Translations under genes and position numbers: made by a program | Notes under the pieces: generated by a model | Database searches by the model: none | What the model was told of the DNA's origin: nothing | The model's input: the letters and a program-made list of their open reading frames with translations, nothing else | Shown here: positions 31,983 through 42,837 of the stretch, in pieces | Layout of the letters: every line of letters starts with the position of its first letter | Numbering within the stretch: the stretch's first letter is position 1 | DNA from: Mycobacterium sp. ITM-2016-00316 | GTDB taxonomy: Bacteria > Actinomycetota > Actinomycetes > Mycobacteriales > Mycobacteriaceae | Length of the DNA: 64,000 bases | NCBI RefSeq assembly: GCF_002968335.2 | Contig: NZ_CP134398.1 | Location: 5,922,945-5,986,944 of the forward strand | Direction: 5' to 3'

Positions 31983-33323
31983 CTAACCCAGCCAGTCCAG
32001 CACCGCCGCGGCCGTCCAGGACTGCTGCATGCTGCCCAGCGCCTCACCGGTGAAGGGTTCGTAGTACTCGGCGAAGGTACCGTCGCTGGCCTGGCGCAGG
32101 CCCTCCTGACGCAACGCGTTGGCGCGTTCGGCCCAGCCGCGTCGCGCGAAACACCACGAGAACAGCCACGTCGTCACCGGCCACACCGGGCCGCGCCAGT
32201 ACTCACGGGGCCGGAAGTCCCGGGAGACCGGCGAGGTCGTCGGGATCAGCGAGTAGCGCAGGTCCGGATGGCTGCTGAAACGCGGACCGTCCAGCAGCTT
32301 CAGCAGCGCCCGTTCCTTGTCGTGCGGCAGCCCACCGCACAGCAGCGGAGCGAACTGCGCGACCGTCTCAGTGGCCACCCACTTGTCCGCTCGGACATCG
32401 AAATCCCTTGCCGCGCCGGTTCGTTGGTCGGTGGCGTCGACGACGCCCGCGCGGAACTTGTCGGCCCAGGCGTACAGATCACGCACGTCGGCCGGGGAGC
32501 GCTTGTAGTCCTCACCGATCTCGGCGAGCACCGTGCACGCCACCGAGAAGATCGCCGAGACGAACACGTCCTCGACGGCGAAGCTCATGGTCTTGGCGAG
32601 CAGTTCATCGTCGTAGCGGGCGGTCTTCATCTCCTCCAGCAACCACAGATACCGGTCGTACTCGGTGTCCGACGGCCGCTGGGTGGAGTCGGTGTTGATC
32701 TTGTTGTCCTCGCGCTGATACTCCGGGACGATGCCGGGAATCACATTGGCGTAGGCGCTGTCCCAGCGCGGGGAGTTGTCCATCCCGGACTCCCAGCCGT
32801 GGTACAGCGTGATGCGGCCCTGGCCGCGCAGGTCGCGACACTCGGCCAGCCAGCGATGCCACCGCACCAGATCATCCCAGCGCCGGTCCAGGAACGCCTC
32901 GGCGACCGCCCGGGTGGAGCGTCCGCGGGTCTTGGCCCGGTCCAGGATGCGCTGCACCGCGATGGCATGCACCGGCGGCTGGGTGATCCCGGAGGTGTGC
33001 CGGGTGCGCGGCGCGTGCTCGGCCAGCGCGGAGGTGGCCCAGCGTGCGGGACCGGGGAAGTAGCCGTCCACCCCGTTGGCGAACACGATGTGCGGGATCA
33101 TCCCGTTGCCCCACTGCGCCGAGAGCAGGGTGTCCAATTCGACGACGGCGCGCTCCACGCTCAGCGGGGCCAGCCCGATCGCGACGAACGCGGCGTCCCA
33201 GCTCCACATGTGCGGGTAGAGCAGCGGGGCGGCAGTGGTCATCACACCCAGGTCATTACCGCGCAACAGGTAGGCCGCGCGCGCTGCGAGCTGGGTGGGG
33301 GCGAAGCTTGGGTCCGGTGGCAT
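31983..33323 (-). CDS. ggH: Glucosylglycerate hydrolase, GH63 family
   Basis: 446 residues, the same length as the characterised Mycolicibacterium hassiacum enzyme. That enzyme cleaves glucosylglycerate, which accumulates under nitrogen limitation, to glucose and glycerate when nitrogen returns. The residues known to matter in it are found at the same numbers here: Asp43 (SWDAAF), Asp182 (SGMDNSPRWD) and Glu419 (FAEYYEP). The (alpha/alpha)6-barrel pattern WGNGMIPHIVF and PREYWRGPVWPVTTW is complete. It is cytoplasmic, with no signal. It lies near an amino-acid importer and MarR, and is divergent from an SDR gene. Confidence 0.95.
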   Translation of the reverse strand: MPPDPSFAPTQLAARAAYLLRGNDLGVMTTAAPLLYPHMWSWDAAFVAIGLAPLSVERAVVELDTLLSAQWGNGMIPHIVFANGVDGYFPGPARWATSALAEHAPRTRHTSGITQPPVHAIAVQRILDRAKTRGRSTRAVAEAFLDRRWDDLVRWHRWLAECRDLRGQGRITLYHGWESGMDNSPRWDSAYANVIPGIVPEYQREDNKINTDSTQRPSDTEYDRYLWLLEEMKTARYDDELLAKTMSFAVEDVFVSAIFSVACTVLAEIGEDYKRSPADVRDLYAWADKFRAGVVDATDQRTGAARDFDVRADKWVATETVAQFAPLLCGGLPHDKERALLKLLDGPRFSSHPDLRYSLIPTTSPVSRDFRPREYWRGPVWPVTTWLFSWCFARRGWAERANALRQEGLRQASDGTFAEYYEPFTGEALGSMQQSWTAAAVLDWLG

Positions 33324-33379
33324 CGCATCAATAATGCGACGCCGCGGCCCAGCGTGCAGTGTCGGTAGTGTTTTCTCCT

Positions 33380-34048
33380 GTGCCCACTGCCCTGATCACC
33401 GGCGCCGGCGGGGGGATCGGCTCGGCCGTCGCCGCCGCGCTCGCCCCCACGCACACCCTGCTGCTGGCCGGCCGCCCATCCGCCCACCTGGACGCGCTGG
33501 CCGAACGCCTCGGCGCGCCGACCTGGCCGCTGGACCTCACCGACCAGGATTCCATCGAGTCCGCCGCCGAACCGCTGGCCGAACTCGACGTCCTGGTGCA
33601 CAACGCCGGGGTGCTGTTCCCGGGCAGCGTCGCGCAGTCCTCCGCCGACGAGTGGCGGGCCAGCTTCGAGGTGAATGTCACCGGCGCCGTCGCGCTGACG
33701 CTGGCGCTGCTGCCGGCCCTGCGCGCCGCCGGCGGGCAGGTGGTGTTCATCAATTCCGGTGCAGGCCAGAAGGTTTCGGCAGGCATGGCGTCATACTCGG
33801 CGAGCAAGTTCGCGCTGCGGGCATTCGCCGACTCGCTGCGCGCCGACGAGCCGTCGCTGCGGGTGACCTCGATCTTCCCGGGCCGTACCGACTCGGAGAT
33901 GCAGCGCGACCTCGTCGCCTACGAGGGTGGAACCTATGACCCGGCGAGGTTTCTGCGGGCCGAGACCGTGGGCGGGCTCGTCGCGCAGGCGGTGAACACC
34001 CCACGCGACGGCTCCGTCCACGAGATCACGGTCCGCCCCGGTACCTAA
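33380..34048 (+). CDS. Short-chain dehydrogenase/reductase
   Basis: About 222 residues. Cofactor motif TALITGAGGGIGSAVAAALA, LVHNAG, and catalytic SASKF in ASYSASKFALRAFADSLR, preceded by INSGAG; the classical Ser-Tyr-Lys set is present. The motif after the first strand (LAGRPSAHL, Arg) suggests NADP. GTG at 33380 is chosen because TAGTGT lies eight bases before it; GTG 33359 is possible. The end overlaps the formaldehyde dehydrogenase gene by four bases. Substrate unknown. Confidence 0.88.
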   Translation: MPTALITGAGGGIGSAVAAALAPTHTLLLAGRPSAHLDALAERLGAPTWPLDLTDQDSIESAAEPLAELDVLVHNAGVLFPGSVAQSSADEWRASFEVNVTGAVALTLALLPALRAAGGQVVFINSGAGQKVSAGMASYSASKFALRAFADSLRADEPSLRVTSIFPGRTDSEMQRDLVAYEGGTYDPARFLRAETVGGLVAQAVNTPRDGSVHEITVRPGT

Positions 34049-35259
34049 GCCGGGACCATCCCGTGCGGGTCCAGCACGAACTTCTGGGCCACCCCGGAGT
34101 CGAAGGCGGCGTACCCCTCCGGCGCGTCCTGAAGCCCGATGACGGTCGCGTTCACCGCATCGGCGATGTGCGCCTTGTCGTGCAGGATGCTCATCATCAG
34201 GCCTCGGTTGTATTTCAGTACCGGGCACTGGCCGGTGTAGAAGCTGTGGCTCTTGGCCCAGCCCAGACCCAGCCGGACCTTCAACGTGCCGTGCTTGGCG
34301 TCGTCATCGGCGCCGCCCGGGTCGCCGGTGACGTAGAGGCCGGGGATGCCCAGCGAGCCGCCCGCCCGGGTGGCGTTCATGATCGAGTTCAGCACCGCGG
34401 CCGGCTGCTCACCGGCCCCCTGGCCGTGCCCGCTGGCCTCGAATCCCACGGCGTCGACGGCGCAGTCGACCTCGTTGGTGTTCAGGATCTCCGCGATCTG
34501 GTCTTCCAGGGTGGCGTCGGCGCTGATGTCGACGGTCTCGCAACCGAACGACCTGGCCTGCGCGAGCCGGTCGGCGTTCAGGTCGCCGACGATCACCACG
34601 GCAGCACCCAGCAGGTGCGCCGAGTACGCCGCGGCCAGACCCACCGGACCCGCCCCCGCGACGTACACCGTCGAACCGGTGGTGACGCCCGCGGTCTTGG
34701 CGCCGTGGTAGCCGGTCGGAAAGATGTCCGACAGCATGGTGAGGTCGCGGATCTTGGCCAGGGCGGCGTCGCGGTCCGGGAACTTCAGCAGGTTGAAGTC
34801 GGCGAAGGGCACCATCACGTAGTCGGCCTGACCGCCCAGCCAGCCGCCCATGTCGACGTAACCGTAGGCCGAACCGGCGCGAGCCGGATTGACGTTCAGG
34901 CAGATACCGGTCTGTCCCTCACGACAGTTGCGGCACCGCCCGCAGGCGATGTTGAACGGTACCGAGCAGATATCACCGACTTCGAGAAACTGTACGTCCG
35001 AACCTTTTTCGACGATTTCGCCGGTGATCTCATGGCCGAGGGTCTGACCGACCGGCGCGGTGGTGCGGCCGCGGACCATGTGCTGGTCCGAGCCGCAGAT
35101 ATTGGTCGACACGCACTTGAGGATGACGCCGTGGTCCGCCCTGCGGGTCATGCCCATCGCGTCGGCGACCTCGCCGGGAACCTCGAGCTTCGGGTAGGGC
35201 AGCGTCTCGACGGCCACCTGGCCGGGTCCCTTGTAGACGACGATCCGGTTATCGGACAT
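34045..35259 (-). CDS. fdhA: Zinc-dependent formaldehyde dehydrogenase, glutathione-independent
   Basis: 404 residues of the Pseudomonas FdhA-type medium-chain dehydrogenases, which oxidise formaldehyde with bound NAD and can dismutate aldehydes. Catalytic zinc ligands are in CVSTNICGSDQHM and LGHEITGEI. The structural zinc has four Cys in CGRCRNCREGQTGIC. The Rossmann motif is VYVAGAGPVGLAAAYSAHLLG, and DAVGFEASGHG is family-typical. GGAG precedes the ATG by six bases. It probably detoxifies formaldehyde. Mycothiol-dependent enzymes are the other mycobacterial route. Confidence 0.93.
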   Translation of the reverse strand: MSDNRIVVYKGPGQVAVETLPYPKLEVPGEVADAMGMTRRADHGVILKCVSTNICGSDQHMVRGRTTAPVGQTLGHEITGEIVEKGSDVQFLEVGDICSVPFNIACGRCRNCREGQTGICLNVNPARAGSAYGYVDMGGWLGGQADYVMVPFADFNLLKFPDRDAALAKIRDLTMLSDIFPTGYHGAKTAGVTTGSTVYVAGAGPVGLAAAYSAHLLGAAVVIVGDLNADRLAQARSFGCETVDISADATLEDQIAEILNTNEVDCAVDAVGFEASGHGQGAGEQPAAVLNSIMNATRAGGSLGIPGLYVTGDPGGADDDAKHGTLKVRLGLGWAKSHSFYTGQCPVLKYNRGLMMSILHDKAHIADAVNATVIGLQDAPEGYAAFDSGVAQKFVLDPHGMVPA

Positions 35260-35434
35260 TGCGCGCTCCAGACTGGGCCGCTGTCACCGTATGTCGTTCT
35301 CGCAGACAGGATTTCCGCCGCCACGCCGCGGCCCTGCCATCCAGTATCCGCGCGTCCGTATGCGCAAAGTCGAATACGTGCACATCGGGGTCAGAAACTA
35401 GCCCAACGGCGAGGTCCGCCCCCACCTTCGGGCC

Positions 35435-35495
35435 AGTTGCGATGTGAGGAGTGTTCGTCGGACTCGTTCCGACTGCGACTCCACACATCGCAACT
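35435..35495 (-). terminator. Long hairpin after leuS
   Basis: Outer arms 35435-35452 and 35478-35495 pair at 17 of 18 bases, and the inner TCGGA/TCCGA also pair around a short loop. The base of the stem begins inside the leuS stop codon region. It lies between the leuS and fdhA promoter regions. The TCGGA...TCCGA inner core is shared with the hairpin at 20543-20591. Confidence 0.75.
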
Positions 35496-38344
35496 CAGAC
35501 GACGAAGTTCACCAGCCGTCCGGGCACCACGATGACCTTCTTCGGCGTGGCACCGGCCAGGAAGGCCTGCACCTTCTCGTCGGCCAGCGCCGCGGCTTCC
35601 AGCGCGGCCTTGTCGGCGTCGGCGGCGACGGTGATCTTGCCGCGCACCTTCCCGTTGACCTGGACCGGCAACTCGACGGTGTCGTCCACCAGGTAGCGCT
35701 CGTCCACCGCCGGGAACGGTCCGTGCGCCAGCGAGCCCTCGTGCCCCAGCCGCCGCCACAGTTCCTCGGCCAGGTGCGGCGCCAGCGGGGCGACCATCAG
35801 CACCAGCGGCTCGATCGCCGCCCGAGCGGTCACCCCCTCCTTGGTCAGGTGGTTGGTGTACTCGATCAGCTTGGCCGCCGCGGTGTTGTTCCGCAGCGCC
35901 GCATAGTCTTCGGCCACCCCGGCAATCGTCTTGTGCAGCGCGCGCAGGGTGTCCTCGGAGACCTGCTCGTCATCGCTGACCCGCTCGGTACCGGTCGTCT
36001 CGTCGATGACCGCGCGCCAGACCCGCTGCAGGAAACGGTGCGCGCCGACGACATCCTTGGTGGCCCACGGCCGCGACGCCTCCAGCGGACCCATCGACAT
36101 CTCGTACACCCGCAGCGTGTCCGCGCCGTACTCATCGCAGATCTCGTCCGGGGAAACCGAGTTCTTCAGGCTCTTGCCGATCTTGCCGAACTCCTGGTTG
36201 ACCTGCTGGTCCTCATACCAGAACGCGCCGTCCCGCTCGATGACCTCGGCGGCGGGCACGTAGGAGCCGCGCGCGTCGGTGTAGGCGAAGGCCTGGATGT
36301 AGCCCTGGTTGACCAGCCGGCGGTAGGGCTCACTGGAGCTGACGTGCCCCAGGTCGAAGAGCACCTTGTGCCAGAACCGCGAATACAGCAGGTGCAGCAC
36401 CGCGTGTTCGACGCCACCGACATACAGGTCGACGCCACCGGGATCCCTCGGGCCGTGGATCTCCGGGCGCGGGCCCATCCAGTAGGCCTCGTTCTCCTTG
36501 GCGCAGAACGTGTCCGGGTTGTGCGGATCGGCGTACCGCAGTTCATACCAGGAGCTTCCGGCCCACTGCGGCATCACGTTGGTGTCGCGCGTGTAGGACC
36601 GCAGGCCGTCGCCCAGGTCCAGCTCGACGTTCACCCATTCGGTGGCCTTGCCCAGCGGCGGCGACGGTTCACTGTCGGCGTCGTCGGGATCGAACATCAC
36701 CGGCGCATAGTCCGGGATGTCCGGGAGTTCCACCGGCAGAGCCGATTCCGGCAGCGGGTGGGCCCGGCCGTCGGCGTCGTACACGATGGGGAACGGCTCG
36801 CCCCAGTACCGCTGGCGGGCGAACAGCCAGTCCCGCAGCTTGAACTCGACGCGGGCCCGGCCGGCGCCGTCGGCTTCCAGGCGCGCGATGATGGCCTCCT
36901 TGGCCGCCGCCACGGTCAGGCCGTTGAGGTAGTCGCTGTTGACCAGTTCACCGTCGCCGCCGTACGCGGCCTCGCTGACGTCACCGCCGGTGACCACCTC
37001 GATGATGGGCAGCCCGAACGCGGTGGCGAACTCCCAGTCCCGCTGATCCCCGCTGGGCACCGCCATGATGGCGCCGGTGCCGTAGCCGGCCAGCACATAG
37101 TCGGCGATGAACACCGGAATCTGCTGCCCATTAACCGGATTGGTGGCGTAGGCGCCGGTGAAGACACCGGTCTTGGACTTGTTCTCCTGGCGCTCCAGAT
37201 CCGACTTGGCCGCGATATCGGACCGGTAGGTCGCGATCGCCTGGGCCGGGGTCGCCGCACCGTAGGTCCACCGGTCGTCGGTACCCGCGGGCCACTGCGA
37301 GGCGACCAACGCGTCGACGAGCTCGTGTTCGGGGGCCAGCACCATGTAGGTGGCGCCGAACAGGGTGTCGGGCCGGGTGGTGAACACCTCGATCGGACCG
37401 GCCTCGGTGGCGAAGCGGACCTCGGCCCCGGTGGAGCGGCCGATCCAGTTGCGTTGCATGGCCTTGACCTTGTCCGGCCAGTCCAGCACGTCCAGGTCGT
37501 CGAGCAGCCGGTCAGAGTACGCGGTGATGCGCATCATCCACTGCCGCAACCGCTTCCGGAAAACCGGATAGTTGCCGCGGTCGCTGCGGCCGTCGGAGGT
37601 GACCTCCTCGTTGGCCAGCACGGTGCCCAGCCCCGGGCACCAGTTCACCACCGAGTCGGCGCGATAGACCAACCGATAAGAGTCCACGACGTCGGCGCGC
37701 TCGCCCGCCGACAGGTCCTGCCAGGCCCGGCCGTCGGCGAGCGGCCGCGACCCGGAGGAGAATTCGGCGATCAGCTCGTCGATGCGGCGGGCGCGGTTGC
37801 GCTCGGTGTCGAACCACGCGTTGTAGATCTGCAGGAAGATCCACTGTGTCCATTTGTAGAAGTCCACATCGGTGGTGGAAAAGCTGCGCCGCGAGTCATG
37901 GCCCAGCCCGAGCCTGCCCAGCTGACGCCGGAAGTTGACGATGTTGGCCTCGGTGCGGGTCCGCGGGTGCGTGCCGGTCTGCACCGCGTACTGCTCGGCC
38001 GGCAGACCGAAGGCGTCGAAGCCCAGCGCGTGCAGCACGTTGCGCCCGGTCATCCGGAAATAGCGCGCGTACACATCGGTGGCGATGTAGCCGAGCGGGT
38101 GCCCGACGTGCAGACCCTCGCCCGACGGGTAGGGGAACATGTCCTGTACGAACATCTTGTCGGCGGGCACCGAGGAGCCGTCGGTGGGCGCCAGCGAGCC
38201 GACCGGGTTGGGCACATGGAAGGTCCCCAGCACATGCCAGCGCTGCTGCCAGGTCTGCTCGATCTCACCGGCCAGCTGCGCGTTGTAGCGGTGGCTCGGG
38301 GCGTCGGCGTCGGCGGCGGCTGCGTCGGCGGAGGGTTCTGTCAC
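35495..38344 (-). CDS. leuS: Leucyl-tRNA synthetase
   Basis: About 949 residues of class I synthetase. HIGH motif reads [15 protein letters not shown]. The CP1 editing region contains [23 protein letters not shown] and DERQENKS-like [14 protein letters not shown]. The KMSKS loop is [16 protein letters not shown], a variant with Ile and Leu that is common in actinobacteria. Anticodon-binding and C-terminal domains are present (VNGKVRGKI). Start GTG at 38344 has TATACC nine bases upstream; the frame extends further but that part does not look like LeuRS. Followed by a long hairpin. Confidence 0.97.
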   Translation of the reverse strand: MTEPSADAAAADADAPSHRYNAQLAGEIEQTWQQRWHVLGTFHVPNPVGSLAPTDGSSVPADKMFVQDMFPYPSGEGLHVGHPLGYIATDVYARYFRMTGRNVLHALGFDAFGLPAEQYAVQTGTHPRTRTEANIVNFRRQLGRLGLGHDSRRSFSTTDVDFYKWTQWIFLQIYNAWFDTERNRARRIDELIAEFSSGSRPLADGRAWQDLSAGERADVVDSYRLVYRADSVVNWCPGLGTVLANEEVTSDGRSDRGNYPVFRKRLRQWMMRITAYSDRLLDDLDVLDWPDKVKAMQRNWIGRSTGAEVRFATEAGPIEVFTTRPDTLFGATYMVLAPEHELVDALVASQWPAGTDDRWTYGAATPAQAIATYRSDIAAKSDLERQENKSKTGVFTGAYATNPVNGQQIPVFIADYVLAGYGTGAIMAVPSGDQRDWEFATAFGLPIIEVVTGGDVSEAAYGGDGELVNSDYLNGLTVAAAKEAIIARLEADGAGRARVEFKLRDWLFARQRYWGEPFPIVYDADGRAHPLPESALPVELPDIPDYAPVMFDPDDADSEPSPPLGKATEWVNVELDLGDGLRSYTRDTNVMPQWAGSSWYELRYADPHNPDTFCAKENEAYWMGPRPEIHGPRDPGGVDLYVGGVEHAVLHLLYSRFWHKVLFDLGHVSSSEPYRRLVNQGYIQAFAYTDARGSYVPAAEVIERDGAFWYEDQQVNQEFGKIGKSLKNSVSPDEICDEYGADTLRVYEMSMGPLEASRPWATKDVVGAHRFLQRVWRAVIDETTGTERVSDDEQVSEDTLRALHKTIAGVAEDYAALRNNTAAAKLIEYTNHLTKEGVTARAAIEPLVLMVAPLAPHLAEELWRRLGHEGSLAHGPFPAVDERYLVDDTVELPVQVNGKVRGKITVAADADKAALEAAALADEKVQAFLAGATPKKVIVVPGRLVNFVV

Positions 38345-38521
38345 GCCAAACAGGGTATAAGCGCCGTTCGCGAGCGCTTCGGCCACGGGTTGGTATCGGT
38401 TCCGTTGCAGCCCGCTCACCGCACGGTTGCAGCTCTGTTCCGGCCCTGGTGACCTTGAACCACAGCTGGTTACAGTCGGCCCCTGACCCAGGCACGTGCT
38501 ACTCGGAAGGACCGGCGTCAG

Positions 38522-39502
38522 ATGAACGAGACCTCGTACCGTTGGCGGATTCTGCTCGCGGGGACCGTCGCCGGTTTCGCCGGTGTGGTGGGCCTGACCG
38601 GCCCCACCGCCGCCGCCGAGCCGCTCGCTCCGCAGCCGTCGCCACCGGGCCCCGCCACCGTCACCCAGACCGTGACCGTCACCCCGCAGGCCGCGCCCGC
38701 CGTCCCCGGGCCCTCGCAGCCCGTCGGGCCCGCCGCCGTACCCGCCTCAGGGGCGGGTGTGGTGCCGGCCGCCGCGCCGCCCGGCACCACCACCACCGCT
38801 GCCATCCCCCGCCCGGTGTCCGTGCCGCTGTCGCCGAACCCGGCAGGCACCATCCGCGACTACCTGTCCAGCAGGAACGTGGCGATGGAGCCCCAGACCC
38901 CGAGCGGGTTCACCGCACTCAACATCGTGCTGCCGCGTCCCACCGGCTGGACCCAGGTCCCGGACCCGAATGTGCCCGACGCCTTCGCGGTGATCGCCGA
39001 CCGGGTCGGGGGCGACGGGCTGTACACGTCGAACGCGCAGGTGGTGGTGTACAAGCTGGTCGGCGATTTTGATCCCCGCGAGGCCATCCGGCACGGGTTC
39101 GTCGACAGTCAGCAGCTCACCGCCTGGCGGGCCACTGGCGGATCGATCGCCGAGATCGGCGGGGTGCCCACGTCGATCATCGAGGGCACCTTCCGCGAGA
39201 ACAACATGACGCTGAACACCTCGCGGCGACATATCGTCGCGACCTCGGGTACCGATCGCTACCTGGTGTCGCTGTCGGTGACGACCGCCGAATCGCAGTC
39301 GGTCGCCGCCGCACCCGCCACCGATGCCATCGTCAATGGGTTCCGGGTGGCCGCACCCGTCGCGGCGCCCGCTCCGGCCCCGGCCGCGCTGACGCCTCCA
39401 GCTCCCGCCGCCGCACCCGCGGCCGGAGCCACCGTGCCGGTCAGCATGGCGGGAACATCCCCTGCCGCGGTGCTCGCCCCGGCAATCGGCCTCCCCGGCT
39501 GA
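38522..39502 (+). CDS. mtc28: Mtc28-like proline-rich secreted antigen (LpqN/LpqT family)
   Basis: 326 residues. The N-terminal signal ([28 protein letters not shown]) is followed by a Pro/Ala/Thr-rich linker. A LpqN/LpqT domain then runs [46 protein letters not shown] ([14 protein letters not shown]), and [24 protein letters not shown]. The C-terminus is Ala/Pro-rich. It matches Rv0040c, which flanks leuS in M. tuberculosis as here. No lipobox Cys is visible, so it is probably a secreted, not lipidated, protein. Confidence 0.9.
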   Translation: MNETSYRWRILLAGTVAGFAGVVGLTGPTAAAEPLAPQPSPPGPATVTQTVTVTPQAAPAVPGPSQPVGPAAVPASGAGVVPAAAPPGTTTTAAIPRPVSVPLSPNPAGTIRDYLSSRNVAMEPQTPSGFTALNIVLPRPTGWTQVPDPNVPDAFAVIADRVGGDGLYTSNAQVVVYKLVGDFDPREAIRHGFVDSQQLTAWRATGGSIAEIGGVPTSIIEGTFRENNMTLNTSRRHIVATSGTDRYLVSLSVTTAESQSVAAAPATDAIVNGFRVAAPVAAPAPAPAALTPPAPAAAPAAGATVPVSMAGTSPAAVLAPAIGLPG

Positions 39503-39534
39503 CCGCTGCCCGCGCTGCCTCGTATCCTTGGCAG

Positions 39535-39924
39535 ATGCTCATCGCCGCGGTGCTCTGCCTGTGCGTGGCAGTGGCGACCGCCGGTGTTGCCACCTGGTCA
39601 CTGAACCGTCCGTACGCGGCCGACCCGGTGCGCCAGGTGCTGCGCGCCGTCGCGCCCACCCAGTTCGCCGCCGCCGCCATGCTGGCGGCCGGCGGTGTCG
39701 TCGCGCTGTCGGCACCCGCCCAGATGGGTGTGCTGGTGCTGGTGGTCTGCGTCATCGGGGCGGTCGGCACCGTCGCGGCCGGCTGTTGGCAGAGCGCGAA
39801 AGTGGTCGCGGCCAAGGAAGCTCAGCAGCAGGCGCGACGCGAGGAGGGCGGCGGCTGCGCCGGATCCTGTGTGTCGTGCACCCTGTCGCCCGCCGATTCG
39901 GCCGGTCGCTCTAGTTGCGGCTGA
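39535..39924 (+). CDS. Small membrane protein with Cys-rich tail (Rv0039c-like)
   Basis: 129 residues. Two or three membrane segments: AAVLCLCVAVATAGVATWSL, TQFAAAAMLAAGGVVALSAP and MGVLVLVVCVIGAVGTVAAG. A cytoplasmic-looking tail ends with GGGCAGSCVSCTLSPADSAG, three closely spaced Cys that could bind metal or form disulfides. TATCCT six bases before the ATG indicates a leaderless transcript. It overlaps the convergent yqgE gene by 14 bases. Function unknown. Confidence 0.8.
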   Translation: MLIAAVLCLCVAVATAGVATWSLNRPYAADPVRQVLRAVAPTQFAAAAMLAAGGVVALSAPAQMGVLVLVVCVIGAVGTVAAGCWQSAKVVAAKEAQQQARREEGGGCAGSCVSCTLSPADSAGRSSCG

Positions 39925-40516
39925 GGTCGATCGGGTGCGTCGCCAGCATCGACAGCGGTAGCGGCTGACGGCGCAGCACCCGGGCCCACAGATCGACCCG
40001 CGGTTCCACGAGCACATCCGAGGGAAGTGCCGAGAGCACGATCCAGTCGTCGCGCTCGATCTCGCCCTCCAGTTGGCCGGTGGTCCACCCGGAGTACCCG
40101 GCGAAGATCCGTACCCCTTCGAGCGCCGGAGCGATCTGGTCGGGATCGGAGTCCAGATCGACCATGACGACGCGGCCCTGCACATGCCGCACGCCCGGCA
40201 ACCCGGCGATGTCCACCCCGACCCGCACGGTCGCCAGGCACAGCGCCGAATCACGCTTCACCGGACCACCGATGAACATGCTCTTCGGCTTGATCGCCAG
40301 CTTCGCCCACTGCGGCAGCACGTTGTAGACGGCGGTCTCACTGGGCCGGTTGAGCACCACCCCGAGGGTGCCGCCCTCGTTGTGTTCGACGATGTAGATG
40401 ACGCTGCGCCGGAACGTCGGCTCGAGCAGGTCGGTGTCGGCGAGCAGCAGGGTTCCGGCGCGCACACGCGGTGCCGTCGGAGTGACATGATCCTCCGGTT
40501 CCTCGGGCTGTCCCAC
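39911..40516 (-). CDS. YqgE/AlgH (DUF179) family protein
   Basis: 201 residues. Family marks are [37 protein letters not shown] and [23 protein letters not shown]. AlgH-like proteins are small cytoplasmic proteins of unproven biochemical role. This corresponds to Rv0038. The convergent overlap with the preceding membrane protein gene is conserved in layout with M. tuberculosis. Confidence 0.9.
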   Translation of the reverse strand: MGQPEEPEDHVTPTAPRVRAGTLLLADTDLLEPTFRRSVIYIVEHNEGGTLGVVLNRPSETAVYNVLPQWAKLAIKPKSMFIGGPVKRDSALCLATVRVGVDIAGLPGVRHVQGRVVMVDLDSDPDQIAPALEGVRIFAGYSGWTTGQLEGEIERDDWIVLSALPSDVLVEPRVDLWARVLRRQPLPLSMLATHPIDLSRN

Positions 40517-40634
40517 TGGTCCATCATGTCACCAGCAGCCCCGTGCAGCGGCGAACAACAAGCGGCCCGCCGAGATATTTGTACTGTTGATTCGGGTGCC
40601 GATCGCAGTCCCGGCCCGGACAGGATCTGATCTG

Positions 40635-41921
40635 ATGACTGACACCCGCAATCCGCCGGGAACCTGGCAGGCCGTGCGCGGCCTGCCCGAGTTCCGGCGA
40701 CTGCTGGAGTTGCGGGCGGTCAGCCAGTTCGGCGACGGACTGTTCCAGGCCGGGCTGGCCGGGGCCATCCTGTTCAACCCGGAACGCGCCGCCGATCCAT
40801 GGGCGATCGCCGGTGCATTCGCCGTGCTCTTCCTGCCCTATTCGGCCCTGGGCCCGTTTGCCGGGGCGCTGCTGGACCGCTGGGACCGGCGCCTGGTCCT
40901 GATCGGCGCCAACATCGGCAGGCTGCTGCTGGTACTCGCGGTCGGTGCGGCGCTGGCGGTCAGCTCGGGCGATCTGGTGCTGCTGTTCGGGGCACTCATC
41001 GTCAATGGGTTCACCCGCTTCGTGTCCTCCGGTCTGTCGGCCGCGTTGCCACACGTGGTGCCCCGCGACAAGGTGCTGACGATGAACTCGGTGGCGACCG
41101 CCACGGGCGCGCTGGCAACGTTCGTGGGCGCCAACTTCATGTTGCTGCCGCGCTGGCTGCTCGGCGCCGACGACGCCGCCGCCTCGGCGGTGATCTTCCT
41201 GGCCGCCGCGCCCGTGGCTCTCGCGCTGGGGCTTTCGGTGCGCTTCTCCCCCCATGTCCTGGGCCCCGACGACAGCGCCCGCGCCGTGCACGGATCGGCC
41301 GCCTACGCGGTGTCCACCGGCTGGGTGCACGGCATCCGGACGGTCGCCGCGGTCCCGACGGTGGCCGCCACGCTCAGCGGGCTGGCCGCACATCGGATGG
41401 TGTTCGGGATCAACACACTGCTGGTGCTGGTGATCGTCCGGCACACCGGCGACCATCAAGTCGCCGGCCTCGGCCTGGGCACGGCGGTGGTCTTCGTCGC
41501 CGCGACGGGGACCGGATCGTTCCTGTCCACGGTGATCACCCCGTGGGCCGTCGGCCGTTGGGGCCGATACCGCACCGCGAACGGCGCGCTGCTGCTGGCC
41601 GCCGTGGTCCAGCTGTTCGCCGCGTGGCTGTACCTGCCGGTGATGATCGGCTGCGGGTTCGTGCTGGGCGCGGCCGGTCAGGTGGTGAAGCTGTGCGCCG
41701 ACAGCGCCATGCAGATCGATGTGGACGACGCGCTGCGCGGTCATGTCTTCACCGTCCAGGACGCGCTGTTCTGGGTGACGTTCGTGACCGCCATCGCGGG
41801 GGCGGCGATGGTGATCCCGGCCGACGGGCGGTCGGTGCCGCTGGTGCTGGTCGGGTCGGTGCTCTATCTGCTGGGCTTCGCCGCGCACGCCGGTATCGGA
41901 CGGCGGGCCTCCCCGGTTTAG
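40635..41921 (+). CDS. MFS transporter (Rv0037c-like)
   Basis: About 428 residues with 10-12 membrane segments. Motif A-like loop reads [23 protein letters not shown], and later segments include [20 protein letters not shown] and [25 protein letters not shown] at 40635 is preferred: the frame extends 16 codons upstream, but those residues ([13 protein letters not shown]) do not fit an MFS start. Substrate unknown; drug/H+ antiport or lipid-related export are both possible. Only nine bases separate it from the DinB-fold gene. Confidence 0.88.
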   Translation: MTDTRNPPGTWQAVRGLPEFRRLLELRAVSQFGDGLFQAGLAGAILFNPERAADPWAIAGAFAVLFLPYSALGPFAGALLDRWDRRLVLIGANIGRLLLVLAVGAALAVSSGDLVLLFGALIVNGFTRFVSSGLSAALPHVVPRDKVLTMNSVATATGALATFVGANFMLLPRWLLGADDAAASAVIFLAAAPVALALGLSVRFSPHVLGPDDSARAVHGSAAYAVSTGWVHGIRTVAAVPTVAATLSGLAAHRMVFGINTLLVLVIVRHTGDHQVAGLGLGTAVVFVAATGTGSFLSTVITPWAVGRWGRYRTANGALLLAAVVQLFAAWLYLPVMIGCGFVLGAAGQVVKLCADSAMQIDVDDALRGHVFTVQDALFWVTFVTAIAGAAMVIPADGRSVPLVLVGSVLYLLGFAAHAGIGRRASPV

Positions 41922-41930
41922 AGTTCAGCC

Positions 41931-42707
41931 ATGGCTGGAGCCGAGCCGATGGTGGCCGATCTGCGCGCCGAGAGCGATGCGCTGGACACCCTGGTGGCCG
42001 ACCTGCCCGACGCCGGCTGGCGGACCGCGACACCGGCCCCCGGGTGGACCGTCGCGCACCAGATCGCCCACCTGTGGTGGACCGACCGGGTGTCGCTGAA
42101 ATCCGTCACCGATGAGGACGCGTTCGCCGCGGTGCTCGGTGCGGCGGCCAAGGATCCACTCGGGTTCGTCGACGCCGGCGCCGAGGAGCTGGCGCTCACC
42201 CCGCCCGCGGAGCTGCTCACCTCCTGGCGCCGTGACCGGGCCGCGCTGCACGACGCGCTGCTGAGCGTCGCCGACGGCCGCAAGCTGCCCTGGTTCGGCC
42301 CGCCGATGAGCGCGCCGTCGATGGCCACGGCACGGCTGATGGAGACCTGGGCGCACGGGCTGGATGTCGCCGACGCACTCGGCGTCCGGCGGCCGGCCAC
42401 CGCCCGGCTGCGCTCGGTTGCCCATATCGGCGTGCGCACAAGAGATTTCGCTTTCACTGTGCACGGGCTCACCCCGCCGGCGGAGTTGTTTCACGTGGAA
42501 CTGCGCGGGCCGGACGGCGAGCTGTGGTCGTGGGGACCCGAGGATGCCGCCCAGACCGTGACGGGGTCGGCCGAGCACTTCTGCATGCTGGTGACCCAGC
42601 GAAGGCCGCCGCACGAACTCGACGTGGTGGCCGTCGGCCCCGATGCGCAGAAGTGGCTGACCATTGCGCAGGCGTTTGCCGGGCCGCCCGGGGCCGGCCG
42701 GGGGTAG
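41931..42707 (+). CDS. DinB-fold metal-binding protein, TIGR03084 (Rv0036c-like)
   Basis: 258 residues with a mycothiol-dependent maleylpyruvate isomerase-like N-terminus: [19 protein letters not shown] and [14 protein letters not shown] supply the His residues of the usual metal site. The C-terminal domain fits TIGR03084. Mycothiol transferases use this fold, so thiol-dependent detoxification is plausible. TAGAGT lies six bases before the ATG, overlapping the MFS stop. The FHVELRG codons contain a near-perfect parS sequence. Confidence 0.88.
   Translation: MAGAEPMVADLRAESDALDTLVADLPDAGWRTATPAPGWTVAHQIAHLWWTDRVSLKSVTDEDAFAAVLGAAAKDPLGFVDAGAEELALTPPAELLTSWRRDRAALHDALLSVADGRKLPWFGPPMSAPSMATARLMETWAHGLDVADALGVRRPATARLRSVAHIGVRTRDFAFTVHGLTPPAELFHVELRGPDGELWSWGPEDAAQTVTGSAEHFCMLVTQRRPPHELDVVAVGPDAQKWLTIAQAFAGPPGAGRG
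42488..42501. promoter_or_regulatory. Degenerate parS-like site inside a gene
   Basis: GTTTCACGTGGAAC matches the ParB site GTTTCACGTGAAAC at 13 of 14 positions, the mismatch being in the right half. It encodes part of FHVELRG in the DinB-fold gene, 18 kb from the two perfect parS sites. It may be chance, but 13 of 14 is rare. Confidence 0.45.
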
Positions 42708-42837
42708 CATCCCCGTCGGGCGCGCAGGACCGCCCGACGTCCGCTCGAAGAGGCTCAGCCTCCCTGCTGCAGTTGCCATTCGATGACCTCTTCTCGGCCC
42801 GGCATCGCGGACCACGGGCTATCGAGAGGAGGCCGTC

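Noticed and set aside
35444..38452. 1002-codon plus-strand frame opposite leuS
   Set aside because: Shadow of leuS; composition is Val/Gly/Arg-rich without domain signature.
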